Shown: positions 23,352 through 34,530, counted from the stretch's first letter. The stretch: 64,000 nt of DNA from Ctenosaura bakeri (GCA_948474755.1 CAOLHI010001841.1:62001-126000), one strand, 5' to 3'. Made by a program: numbers and translations. Notes: generated from the sequence alone by a model not told the origin.

Positions 23352-24428
23352 CAGTGCTAGTCAAAATGTGGTCTGTGGCCTGGTGCAGGTCCATGAGGTA
23401 TTGTGTGCCAGTCTGCAGTGAGTTTCCAGGAAAGAAAGAAATAGTTGCAATCAATGTGCACGACTGTTACTTCGGCCCAGGCCTACCCGGTGATAGCACT
23501 CGATATCGTTTTGTTATCAAACCATTCGACCTTCCTCTGCCACCCTACTCCACGTGTTTGCGAGGCCTCCAGACAAGCACGTAAACAGGCGCGGCCGGTA
23601 ATTGTTGGACATTCCATTCTCCGCCTAGGCAGGCAGAACAGAGCCACTCCGTTGCTTCAGGGACCTTTCCTGCAAACACCCTTTTGCTTAAGCGCAACAC
23701 TAACAAAGGAGCCTGGCCCCGAGCCGATAGTCTTACAAAGCCAAGCTAAGCACCTTGCATTTGCATACTGGCTACACTATTGTTGATTCAGCTTTAAGCC
23801 AATCATGTTAAACTTGACCTTTTGCAAAGCTTTGCCCCGCTTCAAACTCATATTGTTCTCACCAAGTAAGGCATGGCCTGCAGTCACAATTCATCCTATA
23901 TAAACCCCCCGATTCTGAGACCACCTCGGATCGCTCCTGAGTTCCATCCAGCCTTGTTGCCACTGTGTCTGGTGAGCCGTCCCCTCAGTCCTACGTACTG
24001 AGACTCCATATCCACGAACTCAATCTTCAAACTTCTTCAGAACTACGAGAAAAGGTGTCGTATCACCCATTTCCCCCGAAATTCTCTATTTCCAATTCTT
24101 CCATTAGCGTGATTGTGGTGTCTTTACTGTTTGTTTGTCTTTCAATAAAAACATCGTTTTTGCTATTTTAAAACTGTCTGACTGCTTGACTGACCTGACC
24201 CCGTAGACTCTGGGTTGCAAGATCCCTGCTAAGTTACCCTGCCTCTAGCTAGCTTTAGTGAGTGCTCCAGCTAATTCTCCCCAAATCAGTGTTATATCAT
24301 GTGTTTGTTTGGGCGCCCCTCCCAGGACCCCCAGAATACAGGGTAACACAACTATGGCACCAGTTCCAGCAACATTGAAAATAAAATACTCTGCTTCTCC
24401 CTTATATCAGACAGCTTAGGAAACACTG
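23352..24428. mobile_element. hAT-like element hosting a solo LTR
   Basis: It starts CAGTGCTAGTCAAAATGTGG and ends GGAAACACTG, with 8-bp flanks GAATAGAG and GAATACCG (6 of 8 match), as expected for hAT. Without the LTR it is about 190 bp. It breaks the CR1 just after the segment before the RT catalytic box. Boundaries are moderately certain. Confidence 0.55.
23465..24348 (+). mobile_element. Solo LTR, family 1 (884 bp)
   Basis: It runs from TGTTACTTCGGCCCAGGCCT to CAGAATACAGGGTAACA. The flanks CGAC and CAAC form a 4-bp duplication with one CpG-type change. The TATA box CCTATATAAAC is near 23896, and AATAAA is at 24144-24149. Identity with 37364-38275 looks above 90 percent by eye. The frames inside are not proteins. 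Confidence 0.88.
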
Positions 24429-24792
24429 GAATACCGACCTAATATTGCAGAGGAAAGAATTAAGATTCAAAATTATCTTGAGTGATTGGAGAACTGTACA
24501 AAAATGAAGTGAATTTCAAAAGGGTTTAATGTAAGGTACTATATTTCAACAGAAAAAATGAAATAAACAAATATAGAATGCATAAGACCTGGCTTTAAAA
24601 GCAGTACATGTGAAAAGGATCTAGTGGACCCCAAACTGAACCTGAGTCAACAGTATGATATGATAGCTAAATGGCCAATTTAATTCTAGACTGCATCAAC
24701 AGGAGAATTGTTTCCAGACTGAGGAAAGTCATCCTTTCATTCTATTCTGTATCAGTCAGCCTTAACCTGGAATACTATGTTCATTTCTGGAC

Positions 24793-24830
24793 ACCATAGT
24801 TTAAGAATGCAACCATAGTTTAAGAATGCA
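24793..24830. repeat. 19-bp perfect tandem duplication
   Basis: The unit ACCATAGTTTAAGAATGCA occurs twice without change inside decayed CR1 text. Confidence 0.9.
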
Positions 24831-24935
24831 AATGAGCATCCAGGCTGGATACATTAAGCTGGAATGTATCCAAAAGTGTGCAGCCAAGATGGTTGGGAAG
24901 ACAAGTCCTATAAGGAACAGCTTAGGTATGTAGCT

Positions 24936-26096
24936 ATTGAAACAGACATGGTTCCCCACCCCTATCTCTCTACACTGAAGGTTCTTCACAATTTGTCAGC
25001 TAATGTGTATCTATCTGGGGTCCCTCTTATCACCTTCTGACCACCTGGGCATCCAGTTTGTGACCAACAGTAAAATCCAGACAGACAGGGTTAATATCAA
25101 CACTCCACTTAAGCATACTTAAGTACTGGAACCTCAGGATATTTATATGGGGGAATGAGCAGTCTCCATTCATTACATTACATTGCATATAAGGCATCAT
25201 TCATTGTTGTTGTTCTTGTGTGCCTTTAAGTCATTTCCAACTTATGGTGACCCTAGGGCAAACCTATCATGAGGTTTTCTGGGGCTGAGAGTGTGCAATG
25301 TGTCCTGTGCCACCTAGTGGGTTTCCATGGCCAAGCAGAGAATCAAATCTTGGTTTCCAGGGTTGTAGGTCAATGTTCTAATCACTACACCATGCTGGCT
25401 CTCCATACATTCATTACATTACAGCATATATAAGATAAGATGTTACACTTTCCTAAGGACTGAAGTTTTATACCATCTATATTTCTTTAGCAGGTGTCTC
25501 TATAGTTAACACATAGAGGAACATTACCATCTTTAACAACATTACCATCTTTAACAATGTAATTTAGTTCTTTAGCCACTACGGAATAAACTCTCATCTG
25601 TTGAAGAACTATACTTCTCTAAACAAGCCCCTGTGAATACACAAACATCCAGGAAGTTCATATTCCTGGCATTGCTGTATCTAGCAGCATCCATTACTAC
25701 ATGTAGCTGAATGAGAAATAAATCTACTTAGAATAGCCTAGTAGAGAGCAGAGATTCCCTCTTCTCCTACTGGCATGGTCTATCTTACCCACCATACTTT
25801 GGTCAATTATCAGTTAAGAACACCATAACTTAAAGGCATTATGGTTTATCTCCAGCAGAGACTGACAATCAGCCAGTCTGACTTCTCTCTCTTCTCAGAT
25901 TGTTTTATATCTTTTCTAGCCTGATCAGCTGACAGAACTTGTCCAATGAGATAACAGATGCTCACTATACCTTCTTTATATAAACATCTTTTCCTTCTTT
26001 CATAAGGTTCTGAGAAGAGACATACCAGTGCAGTTGATTGTCATCAAATTCCATCAGCCATTTGATTGCATCAGCCAGTACTCTTAGGCCCTTTTT
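24936..26096. other. No gene; insert block within the long CR1
   Basis: Sequence between the two parts of the CR1. Apart from the SINE at 25205 it is unassigned. It ends near 26756 with AGCAAATGAGCATCCAGGCT, a word also present at 24828. Confidence 0.45.
25205..25407 (-). mobile_element. tRNA-derived SINE, Anolis SINE2-like
   Basis: GTTGTTGTTCTTGTGTGCCT tail, ATTTCCAACTTATGGTGACC, GTGCCACCTAGTGGGTTTCC, and a head ending CACTACACCATGCTGGCTCT. Near full length, minus strand. Confidence 0.83.
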
Positions 26097-26517
26097 GCAT
26101 CCTTTTTTTCTTGCGCGAGCGCCCCTTGAGCATCACGTGAGTGGGAGCATCATTCCGTATGATGCACTTCCCCTCACGCGATGCTCATGAGGCTAAAGCG
26201 GGGCGCACACGCATTTTTTGATTTTTGGCTTTAAGCTGAAAATGCCCCACGCTCGCGCAATGCTCGCGGCACCCTCACTCACTTACCTCTGTGCAGTGTG
26301 TCAGCAAGGCAGCCCGGTCGCGATTCCTTCCCCCAGCGCAGCCTACAACTCCCAGACTGCGCAGCGGAACAAAGGGGCGGGGTGCTAGGGCGACTGTCGT
26401 GCTAACAGGAAGCGACCTGCGGTACGAAGGATTGGGGAAGTGGCAGCATTTCAGATGAGGCTTCTCGCGCGAGACGCCCTCCCCCGTTGCGCAAAAGGGT
26501 AACGTGTGAAAAGGGAC
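26097..26517 (-). mobile_element. GC-rich MITE, family B
   Basis: It starts GGCCCTTTTTGCATCC and ends CGTGTGAAAAGGGAC, with flanks TTA and TTG (3 bp, one change). A hairpin near the left end pairs TTGAGCATCACGTGAGTGGG with CCCTCACGCGATGCTCATG. AGGTAAGT is read on the minus strand at 26281-26288. CpG-rich. Orientation is set by the donor-like motif. Confidence 0.8.
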
Positions 26518-26732
26518 TTGGTGCAGCACCTGTCTTTGGTTTCCAAAATTCATTGTTGACATTTTCTTATCTTTGCTTATAGTTGATTGATTTCATGTCT
26601 AGAATTAGCCTGCATCTATGCTCTCAGTAACACACACACATTCCCTAATACAATGAGCTTTCTGCTTTATATTTTATGTGTTACAAACCCACTATTTACA
26701 TATTTGGGGGCTTAAATTTCACAAAGGAGAAA

Positions 26733-27090
26733 GCAAATGAGCATCCAGGCTGTATTAATGTATTTAGCTTTAAGAAGAGAAGACTGAGAGGTGACATGAT
26801 AGGCATCTTTAAATATCTCAAAGGATGCCATGTAGAGGATGGATGAAATTTGTTTTTTGTTGCTCCAGAGATTAGGATAGGAAATAAATGGATTGAAATT
26901 TAAAGAAAGAAGATTCCACATAAGCATTATAGGAACTTCCTGATTGTAAGAGTTCTTTGATGGTGGAATAGACTGCATCAGAGAATAGTTGACTCTCCTT
27001 CATTGCAAACTCTGTTTAGTTTGAATGGTCATCTCTCAAAAGTATATAGCAAGGAACTGGACTAGATGGCCATTGGAGCACTATCTAAGC
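26733..27090 (+). mobile_element. CR1-type LINE 3' part, probably the end of the copy at 22-25 kb
   Basis: GTATTTAGCTTTAAGAAGAG, then ACTGAGAGGTGACATGATAG, CTTTAAATATCTCAAAGGAT and GGAACTGGACTAGATGGCC are CR1 3' text. It starts exactly where the left part stopped. One ancestral insertion split by about 1.8 kb is the simplest reading. Confidence 0.78.
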
Positions 27091-27239
27091 ATTGTCAACA
27101 GACATGAATTGGAGAAATGTGAATTGCAAGTTTCTTGGGCCATTTTCTGCTCAGTTGTACTTCAAAAAACACTGAAAATGATAAGTGTCCTGCTTATACT
27201 TCCCTGGTTCACCCTATACAAATGACAGCACCATCTCAC

Positions 27240-27790
27240 TTCATCGCTGACATATATGTTTGCAACATCCATTAATTTAGCTTATCATTCTGAAGCTGAG
27301 TTTCACCATATGGCTGATGGAAATCTTTTGGCAAGTGTTGAAATTTACTTGATGAGCATGTTCTCTGCCAAAATGCACAAAATTAGGCATAATCTTTCAG
27401 TCCATGGGCCTTTTTGGGTGGAAAGAAATGGGGGACATTTCTCCAGAGCTTTGAGGCTGCTGCACATTGACAAAATGGAGCAAGAACAGAGTGATAATTG
27501 AACAATTAGCCAGCACTGTAATAAAAGAGTGCGTAATTAAAATGAAGAGTGCATAATTAAAATAACCGAGCCACGGAAAGAAGTGCAACGGTGTACAGAA
27601 GAAACGGCACAAATAAATACGTGAAAAACTGTTCCCAAAACAGGAACAGAATGCTGTGCTTTTCAAAAGGAATGATCACAAGTGACAAGGGTGGTAAAAC
27701 TAAAAAGCGTAATAACAATAAAGCAGGGAAGCAATAATGAATTGCTGAAAAGAAACAGTAAAGAGGAGAATTTTCACAGTGCATTTTACA
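27240..27790. promoter_or_regulatory. Candidate conserved non-coding block with paired TAATTA sites
   Basis: No transposon is recognised here. The segment includes GATAATTGAACAATTAGCC and a 20-bp tandem duplication with TAATTA cores (27525-27564). The three frames (75-89 residues) on both strands show no domain. The regulatory role is inferred from motif content only. Confidence 0.35.
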
Positions 27791-28421
27791 AGGGCGGACT
27801 ACTACCTCCCAGGGTTGATGGACATATCAGGAGTCTATAGAGCAAAGAAGAATGACAAGTTGGTCAATAAAAGAATAACCAGACTAAGCCCTCTGAGTAC
27901 AAAAATTGGCCAAAACTAGATGTGAGAAAGGAATGAAACAAAGGGGAATATTAACAGAGATCCAGTAAACACACCAGCAAAATGTGCTTATGTCATTGTT
28001 ATAGAGGGTATTGAGAGGCTGCTCCCTCTTTTCCACTTCCTCCTCAGGTACAGAACACCAGCTGGGTGGTTCTTGATATAGTTCTGTTCCTGTAGCCACC
28101 AAATGGCTGGAGGTATATGACTGGGTTTGTTCTACAGCCCTTGTGCACCTAAAAAAGAAAGATCAGCTTCCACCCCCAGCTACAGGAAATACCTTTCTAT
28201 AACATCTGAAAACATACATATACAGATGTAACCTGTTGTTAAAGAGGTTATACCTTTATATATCAACAAGAGAATTCTAGTCTCTGTCATCAGCCTGATG
28301 TGGACTCCACCACCTGTCTCCTGCCCTTGCATGCAAGGATAACTTGTTGTGCAAGTAATGTGCTTTGTTTTGGACTTAGACGCCTTCTGCAGGCATATCA
28401 GTCTGCCATACTGATACTTTG
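27791..28421. other. No gene; unassigned sequence
   Basis: No recognisable feature. Confidence 0.45.
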
Positions 28422-28527
28422 TTGTTGTTAATTACTTTCAAATCCATTTCAACTTATGGCAACCCTATGAATGAGAAACATCCAAAACATTCTGTCTTCA
28501 ATAGACATGTTTAGATCCTGCATACTC
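28422..28527 (-). repeat. SINE-like fragment
   Basis: TGTTGTTGTTAATTACTTTC, ATTTCAACTTATGGCAACCC and TATGAATGAGAAACATCC, then ACATTCTGTCTTCAATAGAC: a variant of the squamate repeats that share the ACTTATGGCRACCC tail. The head is absent. Confidence 0.5.
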
Positions 28528-28577
28528 AGGGCTGTGGATGAATAATGAGGATTATCGTGTTTCCACATAAGATGTGT

Positions 28578-29060
28578 CATGCCCTGGATAACTCACAATG
28601 CACAAACTCCACACCGAGGTATACAGCAATTTTTGTGACAATCAAGCAACACAACACACTTCTGAAATTGCTGGGGCTAAAGAATACATGATGATCACTG
28701 GTTTTATGCCTTCCCACACAAATTTAGGCACCAAAGCTGTGATTAGAGAGGATCCTCAATTAGACATCACCTCACAATGTTACAATACCCAGGCTCTCAG
28801 TTGTTTACCCCTCCTCATCCTTGAGGCAATAACATGTTTTCTGTCACTGATCTCTGAGCATTCTCGTTGTCACAACACTTCTCAGTGCTTTCATTTTCTC
28901 CCCTCTAATCTTCTCCCCCTCTCCTGGATACACAGCAAGATGGAACAATAAAACAATGGGCTATTTGACACTTTCAAATACATATACAAGCTTCAAACAG
29001 ATACAATGCTACAATTAGCAATTGGCTTTTGATACTTTGTAACACTCTAACTAAAGTCCA
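28578..29060 (-). repeat. Possible LTR-type repeat, family 3 copy
   Basis: The region shares words in order with 44771-45290: a GCACAAACT-like start, TCCTGGATACA, a TATTTG...GATACTTT stretch, CAATTAGCAATTGG and TTGATACTTTG. The pair indicates a dispersed repeat. LTR identity is tentative because no clear ends or duplications were found. Confidence 0.35.
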
Positions 29061-29393
29061 CTCTTTCCCCTACACTGACTATCCTGAGTATCATAATATA
29101 CATCTACCAAATACATTATGATACAAGCCATGCATGCTGACAACATATCATCTCATGATATGTGCAACATATGATAGACTCATTTTGGCTTCTAGAAACA
29201 GTTTACTCTTGATTTTCTCTTGGATATTGCTCAATTTGGCAGACCATTGGTATTGACAAAGCTCTCTTCTGGCACATTTCAGATGAGCTGATTCTCTTCC
29301 TGTCAGCTTTTTTTCACTTTATATAGCTATTCAAAGAAATCAGAACTCCTGTGGCTGGTATGGTTCTGACTTTGGTATTTACTGATACTTATA

Positions 29394-29580
29394 TTGTGGT
29401 TTGAGCATTGGACTACAACCTTGGAGACCAGGATTCAATGCTCTGCTCAGCCATGGAAATCCACTGGGTGACCTTGGGCATATCACACACTCTCTGCCCC
29501 AGAAAACCTGGTGATAAGGTCACCTTAGGGTTGCCAGAAACAGAAACTATTTGAAAGCACACACCAATAACAGCAACATC
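29394..29580 (+). mobile_element. tRNA-derived SINE, Anolis SINE2-like
   Basis: Head GTGGTTTGAGCATTGGACTA, CTTGGAGACCAGGATTCAAT, then CACTGGGTGACCTTGGGCAT and the tail ATTTGAAAGCACACACCAAT. Plus strand. The segment that usually reads GAGGAAGGCAATGGC is missing. Confidence 0.82.
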
Positions 29581-29635
29581 ATCTTTATACTGGAGGATCT
29601 TATCTACTTTTCCATAACTGCCTTTACAACACTTA

Positions 29636-30070
29636 TATCCTTTTCGCACACCATTTCTAAAGCGAAAGGGTCCCTTGAGTGTCGCATAAATGGGAGGAGC
29701 AGTCCATACAACGCACTCCCATTTATGCGACACTCAAGAACCTAAAGCAGACTGCGCACACATTTTTTTATTTTCGGCTTAAAGCCAAAAATGGTGCACA
29801 GTCACGCAATGCTCCTGGGGCCTGCGCACACTTACCTGCCCTGCGGTGCGTCAGGAGCCGGGCCGGTCGCACTTCCTGCCTCAGCGCTAGCCTGCAATTC
29901 CCAGGTTGCATTGCGGTAGGAAGGGGTGAGGCGTTTGCGTGGTGCTCACGTGACCAGCAAGCCAGCTGCGGTAAGGAAGGAGAAACGAAGTGAGCGCCTC
30001 GCACAAGAGGCTGCTCGCGCAAACGCCGCCGCCCCCCACCTCCACGAAAATGTAAGATGTGGAAAGGGCC
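29636..30070 (-). mobile_element. GC-rich MITE, family B
   Basis: Decayed left terminus (CCTTTTCGCACACC) and right terminus GATGTGGAAAGGGCC. Flanks TTA and TGA. A perfect 22-bp hairpin joins 29675-29696 and 29716-29737. AGGTAAGT reads on the minus strand at 29830-29837. Several overlapping frames of 60-104 residues are products of GC richness. Confidence 0.8.
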
Positions 30071-30672
30071 TGAGTTTTCTGATTGCTAGACTACAGATGC
30101 CATTTTGATTGATGACTGAGCCAACCATATGTGCCCCACATCAATATCTACTCCAGTACTGCTGGGTTGCAGTGCACAAGTGCAAAAGCACCAGGCAGGT
30201 ATAAGAAGAGGAGCTTGCCAGTTTGGAAAAACCACTTTATAAAGAAGGAGGAACAGAATGACTAGTCATTTTACATTTTATTTTATGAATACATTAGCTG
30301 GAAAGAACTTAGCTGGACTGCCCCTTTGAGGGACAGAAATTTCTGGTAACATTATGGGACTCAGATTTAGCATAATGAAAGAGTGAATCATATGATCTAT
30401 CTTCCCCTGTCAGTACCCCTATAAGCAGGATTTATGCTGTCTTGGGGATTTTCTTCTTTCCATTTCTTTCTTTTACTCTTTAGTGCATGGCTAACTGTAA
30501 AAGTGAAACTGGCTGTCAATCTTTGAGAAGAATTATCCATTATTAGAGTTACTTTTGTTGGTCAGAGTTTGATCAATGAAAAAGAAACAATGAAGCAGTA
30601 AAAAATTGTGGCTTTTACCTTGTATACGCGTGTCTTAAACCACTCCAAAGATTTGAAAATATTATTGAAAAT

Positions 30673-30714
<42 letters not shown>

Positions 30715-31789
30715 CCTTTTCAATTCAGATTTATCATTATCTTCAGAGGTGCAGTAACATATACGGGACCATCTGTAGACCTTTTGAATATATGTTTGCA
30801 CATGTGAGCTCCACACAAGTACCTACTGAAATAAATCTATATATGCACATCTGAGAACTGCACAGTCTTCCTTGCATATTTTACCAATATATACAAATTG
30901 TAGAATATATATTGAATTCTGCAGAACAGAAGTGCTAGTTCAAAAACACATGGATTTCCAACCATTAACTGTGTCCAGTCCCGCATTCCAGTCCAAGAAG
31001 TATGAATTGGAAAGATCCATTTTGAAACTCATGATGAAGCAAACCTCATCCATCCACAGTTAACAACAGAACTAAATGAATGCAAACTTTTGAAGATAAG
31101 TAGGGGACCATTTCACACTGAAAGTGATTTGCATATGGTTAGCTTTTGAAAGCATGCACAGTTTAAAAACATGGCTATATTTTGTGTAGCACTGACAAGC
31201 ATATTTGTACAACAAGCTAATGTCCTGTTTATTCTCCAGGGCAATCCATCATCTAAAGTGCAAGGTTGTGTGCTGAAAGACCAAGACTTATGGGCAAGAC
31301 TTTGCCCCTAAATCAGAGCAATAAAAAAAAACAGCTTTGCACTGTTGCAGGTGCTGTATGCAGATGAAAGATGGCACCCTCTCAGAAATGCTACACAGAA
31401 CAAGGCAGCTGCAGGGAAGAACTTTGGGTAGTAAAAAATGTCAACCCTTCAGGATCTAGAGATAGTAAAAGAAGACCTCACTTCTGTCAATACAGGTAAC
31501 TCTTCACAAAAAATAGTAATTCCTGTCTTCTCCAAGACAATCCACCCAAACATTTAAACTAGTGACTTTGAAACCCTTCACAGCAAGACTGGTATCTCCA
31601 CTCAACATCACTGCACAGAACTCCAACACATCTCTGAGGCATGATGCTGACCCCTTCTGGAATTTTTAAAAACAAAATAAAACATGCCCAGCATGAAACA
31701 GCTGTCTCTAGTTACCATTTTAATTTCCCACAATGCCCCTATCATACCTTTCCTCCTGGGCTTTATGTCAAATTAAAGTAGCTGCTAAA
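30071..31789. other. No gene; unassigned, with a (TC)n(AC)n tract
   Basis: Nothing coding is recognised. A compound microsatellite occupies 30672-30713. The text near 31107 (GGGGACCATTTCACACTGA) only faintly resembles a MITE end. Confidence 0.45.
30672..30713. repeat. (TC)n(AC)n compound microsatellite
   Basis: About 12 CT units followed by 9-10 CA units. Confidence 0.95.
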
Positions 31790-32240
31790 GCCAGATGTTA
31801 CATGGATCACTGCTTTGTACTACTGCTAAACAGTGGTGAAGAACATTAAGCCAGGATTCTCAGTACTTTTTTTTAATCAGCAGGTATAACAATGTCATCT
31901 GCTACATCACCCCCTCTCCAGTCTCCCCATTTCCCTCTGGGTTTAGCAGCAGTCCACGCAGAAGCTAGGGTGGAGTGCATTTTCCTAGCAACAACATATT
32001 GTTCCAAACTAACCCTGCTGTAATACAAACTATTTGGAGGTTTTTGGTTTTGAATTTGCTGTTAAGACCCATCTGTTTTATCAAACGATCTTGCTGACAA
32101 GTTCAGTAACCAACTTGCTGAGATAGATCAACATTAGTGTTGGCATTTTTTGTCTATCCTAAGGATGTGTGGCTATGGGGACAGCCATAATACATGTCTG
32201 CATTTCAAATTACCTGCATGCCATTGCTGGTGATGAGGTC
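31790..32240 (+). repeat. Interspersed repeat family R, copy 3 (diverged)
   Basis: It resembles 4590-5165: AGCCAGATGTTACATGGATC, CAGGTATAACAATGTCATCTGC, CATTTCCCTCTGGGTTTAGC, GTTAAGACCCATCTGTTTTA and a later GCATTTCAAATTACCTGCATG. Diverged, with no frame of interest. Confidence 0.5.
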
Positions 32241-32844
32241 AAATTGCAGCAAAAACTCTCACTTGTAGGCCCCTTGGCTCCCTTTCAGTGTATGAACACT
32301 GGATACTACATTCCACAGGACCATTCATTCTTAACCCCCTGGAATTTTATGCACTATATAAGAATTCTATTCCATTTAAAACTATTGTTATTGTGTTATA
32401 CAAAAAAAAACCCACAACATCTAAATATCTGCATTCTACTTTGTAGTTTTAAAAAAAAGCAATACAACAGTCTATGTCAAACAAAGAGACTAAATACTAA
32501 TAAATATCAAGAAATAAAAAAGGTCTTTCTCAAAAAACAATCTATTCACCGAACTAAAAGCACACCGACAGTATTAATAGAAATAGAGAGAGTTGAAAAC
32601 CTATGAGACTAAGAAGGTCTTTTGCGTCAAAAAACCATTAAAGTAAGTGTGAGGTGTACCTTCCTGGAGAGAGCAGGCCACTCCTGGGGAGTCACTGATA
32701 AGAAGTCTCCTCCGTTTTTGCCCTATATTTCAAATGTAAGAACACTTGGAGTGGAGCCTCAGTTGGAGATGTATGGACTCAGATGGACAGGGATATATGG
32801 ACACAGTAGAGGGGTTTCCTCAAAACCAAGCCTTAGGAGGACCA
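32241..32844. other. No gene; AT-rich unassigned sequence
   Basis: A 145-residue frame covers 32169-32606 but is driven by A-rich sequence and has no recognisable motif. 32650-32835 is complex and unassigned. Confidence 0.4.
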
Positions 32845-33400
32845 ACTTAGAGAGCTGGGTATGTTTAGCTTGGAGAAGGGAAGACTGAGCAATGACATGA
32901 AAGCCGTCTTTAAATATCTGAAAGGTAGTCAGGTAGAAAATGGAATGAACTTGTTTTCTGCTGCCCCAGAGACCAGAACATAAACCAATGGATTCAAATG
33001 ATAAGAAAAGAGATTCCACCTAAGCATTAGGAAGAACTTCTGTTCAAGAGAGGAATAGGCTGCCTCAGAGGATAGTGAACTCTCCAGCTTTGAAAGTCTT
33101 TACAAAGAGGTTTGATGGGCATCTTTCAGGAATGCTGTAGGTGTGTTTTCCTGTACAGCCAGACAGCCATTCCAACTCTAAGGCCATTTCCACCCTACAC
33201 TGTTATAGTGCTATTATTCCACTTTCAACATCCTGTAGAATTTTGAGGTTTGTAGTTTACTGAGGCCAAACAGCTCTCTGGTCAAGAATTCTAAAGGTCC
33301 TTACCTAAACTGCAAACCGCAGGATTCCATAGTATGCTGGAAGTGAAATAATAGCACTATAACACTATAGTGCAGAAATGGCCTAAGATTCTATCATTTT
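32845..33400 (+). mobile_element. CR1-type LINE 3' fragment, split by a MITE
   Basis: GAGAGCTGGGTATGTTTAGC, TTGGAGAAGGGAAGACTGAG and CATTCCAACTCTAA, then after the MITE GATTCTATC. The MITE sits in the last bases of the LINE. Excision rejoins CCAACTCTAAGATTCTATC, the expected CR1 ending. Confidence 0.85.
33182..33383 (-). mobile_element. Foldback MITE, family A, long centre
   Basis: Ends GGCCATTTCCACCCTACACT and AGTGCAGAAATGGCC, with a perfect TAA duplication (33179-33181 and 33384-33386). The centre is the reverse complement of that in 21052 and 22598. Inserted in a CR1 tail. Confidence 0.88.
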
Positions 33401-33614
33401 AAGTGGAAAGGAGGAAAGCTCCATGAAACTTACCACTTGTAAAAAAAAATGCAGCCTTAACTGTGGCTAAACTCCATGATTGCAAGAAGATGTATTTATG
33501 CAGACATTATCTTGTATTTATACAGGCATTCTTTTCTATCATTCGCAAATTCCACAATTCCTGTGTCTGTTTATTCAATATAATAAACATAATAAATTGC
33601 TGGGTTGGTTCTAA

Positions 33615-34526
33615 TGTTACCCTGATTTCTGGGGTCCCCTGGGGGACACCTCAGTGTGCTCCACGTGATGGGGAATGGAAACTAGCCAAAGCACAAGCAA
33701 TAGCCATGCGAGAGGCAGGGTAACCTAGCAGGGTCTTTTACTTAATTTTTACGGGGTCAGGCCAAGCCAAAAACCAAACAAGAAGGTCCAATAAATGATT
33801 TTATTGAATAAAAGTCTCATGTACCAATGCACTCATGCACGCACGCACCCAAGAGCTATTAAGAAACAAAAGAGAGGAAATTGGATAGGGGAGTATTGGA
33901 GGGGTACAGTTGGGGTAATACTGCACCTTTTCCTGAAGTCCTGGGTCCAGGAAGGCAGCAGAGAAGTGGGGCTCAGCACAGAGAAGGCTAAGGGGATCAC
34001 TCAAAGGACAGAGCAACCATCTGCTGGTGTGACCAGGAGTGATCCAAAGAACCACTCAAAAACTGGAACTATTTGTAGGGGGGAAAAGTACCTGGAGGAC
34101 TAATCCTTTCCCGGGGAGAACAATGGGTGTTGGAATGATAACAAAGCTCCTCCATGGCAATTTCCTTTGTGTGATGGGATTGCAAGGTGTTGCCAAAATC
34201 TCAGGATCTTTGGCTGTGTTAGTTTGTGGTGTGACTTCATGTAAATAGTTCTCGCCTGATGGAATATTTGCTCAACTTGGGGCAGACACACTAATCCCCT
34301 CAAGTCGGCTTCTCAGGGGCTGAGAACCCTTTGTTTATTGTGGGTTTACACATCTTGAGGTCTCCTGGGGCTACATGACTGGGGATTTTACTGTCCTGGC
34401 CTGGTTTTCAATCCTCTGACCATTGCTGCTTATGTGCTCATTCGGGTGACCTCTCAGGCACACGGAATCATGTTTCAATATCAAAATTGTAGACCCCAGG
34501 CTAGAGTTTTTTCCAGTGGAGTAACA
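33615..34526 (-). mobile_element. Solo LTR, family 1 (912 bp)
   Basis: Plus-strand text starts TGTTACCCTGATTTCTGGGG and ends TCCAGTGGAGTAACA. A perfect CTAA duplication flanks it (33611-33614 and 34527-34530). An AATAAA-type signal lies on the minus strand near 33800. It aligns with the other family 1 LTRs at its 3' part and is diverged at the 5' part. No internal region. Confidence 0.85.
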
Positions 34527-34530
34527 CTAA

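Larger units (their letters stand above)
21953..24935 (+). mobile_element. Long CR1-type LINE copy with nested insertions
   Basis: It starts in the endonuclease domain (HINAQSI near 21965, then SHDWN near 22050 and TLYVKD near 22130). It passes the endonuclease end near 22510 and the RT domain (QVYLDFSKAFDKAPHDIF near 23215). It then continues after insertions with QNYLE-like text and VDPKLNLSQQYD near 24625. Stops and frameshifts are common. A MITE, a short repeat and a hAT-like element carrying an LTR interrupt it. The 3' end probably resumes at 26760-27090, with GTATGTAGCT / GTATTTAGCT at the junctions. Confidence 0.82.

Noticed and set aside
26097..26517. Possible CpG-island promoter
   Set aside because: The CpG richness is explained by a MITE with terminal repeats and target duplication; no gene follows.
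29679..30128. Cluster of overlapping frames of 60-104 residues in GC-rich DNA
   Set aside because: They lie in the GC-rich MITE, whose low stop-codon frequency opens frames on both strands. The matching MITE at 47.2 kb shows the same effect.
32169..32606. 145-residue plus-strand frame, among the longest in the window
   Set aside because: AT/A-rich sequence with no domain, no upstream signals and partial overlap with repeat R.
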